A DNA stretch of 64,000 nucleotides from Albimonas sp963977235 (GTDB lineage: Bacteria > Pseudomonadota > Alphaproteobacteria > Rhodobacterales > Rhodobacteraceae). The notes below the pieces were generated by a model that did no database searches, was not told the DNA's origin, and saw only the letters and a list, made by a program, of their open reading frames with translations. Each line of letters begins with the position of its first letter. The first letter of the stretch is position 1. Position numbers and translations under genes: made by a program. Where the stretch lies: the NCBI RefSeq assembly GCF_963977235.1, contig NZ_CAXBOD010000013.1, positions 1-64,000 on the forward strand. The letters are read 5' to 3'. This document shows positions 63,461-64,000 of the stretch, piece by piece.

Positions 63461-63931
63461 TCAGCCCCGGGCGGCGTCGGACTCGCCTGCGGCCTGGTCC
63501 ATCGCCTCCAGCGTCGCCTCCATCGCCAGCAGGATCGAGGCGTGGCGGTGCTTGTAGTCGCGGGCGGGCAGCAGGGCCTCGTAGCCCTCGAAGGGGGCGT
63601 CGGGGACCTCGCCGTCGGACTTGAGCATGGCGCGCAGCTGCTCGCGGGCCGTGGCGATCTCCTCGCGGGTGCGCCCCACGGCCTGGGCGCCGAGCACCGC
63701 GGCCGAGGCCTGGCCCAGCGCGCAGGCCTTCACGTCCTGGGCGAAGCGGGCGATCCTGCCGTCCTCGAGGTCCAGGTCCACCGTCACCGTCGAGCCGCAG
63801 ACCGGGGAGCGGCGCTTGACGCTCGCCTGCGGGTCGCTCAGCCGCCCGGCGTGGGGAATCTCGGAGGCCAGCGCCAGGATGCGCCTGGAATAGAGGCCGA
63901 TCAGGTCCTGCTCTGCACTCGCGTCGGTCAT
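63461..63931 (-). CDS. NifU-N/SufU-like iron-sulfur scaffold family protein
   Basis: 156 residues. The IscU/SufU-like core has Cys45 in SPVCGSTVTVDLD and Cys70 in VKACALGQASAAV. The third cluster-ligand Cys, expected near residue 130, is absent; that region reads LPARDYKHRHASILLAMEAT, with His residues instead. Alphaproteobacterial relatives with this feature exist to my knowledge. It may carry a cluster in a different way from IscU, or help sulfur transfer only. A ribosome site AAAGGACC precedes the ATG. The gene is the last supported one of the window. Confidence 0.87.
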   Translation of the reverse strand: MTDASAEQDLIGLYSRRILALASEIPHAGRLSDPQASVKRRSPVCGSTVTVDLDLEDGRIARFAQDVKACALGQASAAVLGAQAVGRTREEIATAREQLRAMLKSDGEVPDAPFEGYEALLPARDYKHRHASILLAMEATLEAMDQAAGESDAARG

Positions 63932-64000
63932 GGCGGTCCTTTCCGGCGCGCGGGGTCTGCGCCTCTGCCCCTAGATAGCGGCCTCGGTCGGAGTGTAAAA

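Overview
The window is very GC-rich chromosomal DNA, densely packed and with no rRNA, tRNA, CRISPR array, transposase, phage or plasmid gene that I can recognise. A MucR-type regulator, Tad-pilus-like proteins, a Rhizobium-type glycerol ABC transporter and many Dpp/Liv-type importers point to a high-GC alphaproteobacterium, most likely a Rhodobacterales-like free-living heterotroph. This is inferred from gene content; there is no marker gene here to fix the genus.

Layout. 0.2-6.1 kb: a known but poorly understood peptide/amide-ligase neighbourhood (circularly permuted ATP-grasp, alpha-E helical protein, transglutaminase-like protein, proteasome-type hydrolase), interrupted by a TadG-like gene. 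6.4-8.3 kb: a TadE-like and a second, paralogous TadG-like gene. 8.5-14.3 kb (minus): soluble lytic transglycosylase, SDR, purine nucleoside phosphorylase overlapping an amidohydrolase/deaminase (purine salvage), and a small unknown protein. 14.5-16.1 kb: divergent TetR regulator and NAD(P)-dependent reductase. 16.2-21 kb (minus): miaB, mucR, rimI-tsaB-NifU-like operon, universal stress protein. 21-24.3 kb: ureohydrolase (speB-like) divergent from a GntR regulator and an omega-aminotransferase, a probable polyamine or guanidino-compound module. 24.5-31.2 kb (minus): a complete Dpp/Opp-type peptide importer with a LysR gene at its 3' end, divergent from 31.7-35.2 kb: DUF917, hydantoinase-A-like and AroM-family genes. 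35.3-44.8 kb: SDR, DsbA/HCCA-isomerase-like protein, Baeyer-Villiger-type monooxygenase, a full Liv-type importer and an inserted SDR. 44.7-51.9 kb: DeoR/GlpR-type regulator divergent from the glpSTPQ-DUF2160-glpV glycerol importer. 52-56.7 kb: iron-dependent alcohol dehydrogenase, then a second ATP-grasp gene followed by a 683-residue unrecognised protein that looks like a cysteine peptidase/amidase. 57.1-64 kb: hemolysin III-like protein, creA, metallophosphoesterase with EamA transporter, recG, a 48-residue membrane peptide and a NifU-N/SufU-like scaffold.

The best candidate for an undescribed system is the ATP-grasp plus 683-residue protein pair at 53.4-56.7 kb: one makes an amide or peptide bond, the other carries a plausible Cys-His-Asn site that could cut or transfer one. 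The first module (0.2-6.1 kb) has the same chemical logic, so the window has two ligase-hydrolase modules. Other unusual signals are short tandem repeats of 14-30 bp that begin in or next to stop codons at five gene ends, a chain of ATGA overlaps through a 19-codon mini-ORF between the hydantoinase and AroM genes, a regulator whose only well-placed start is CTG, and two glycerol-transporter ATPases with complementary loss of conserved motifs.
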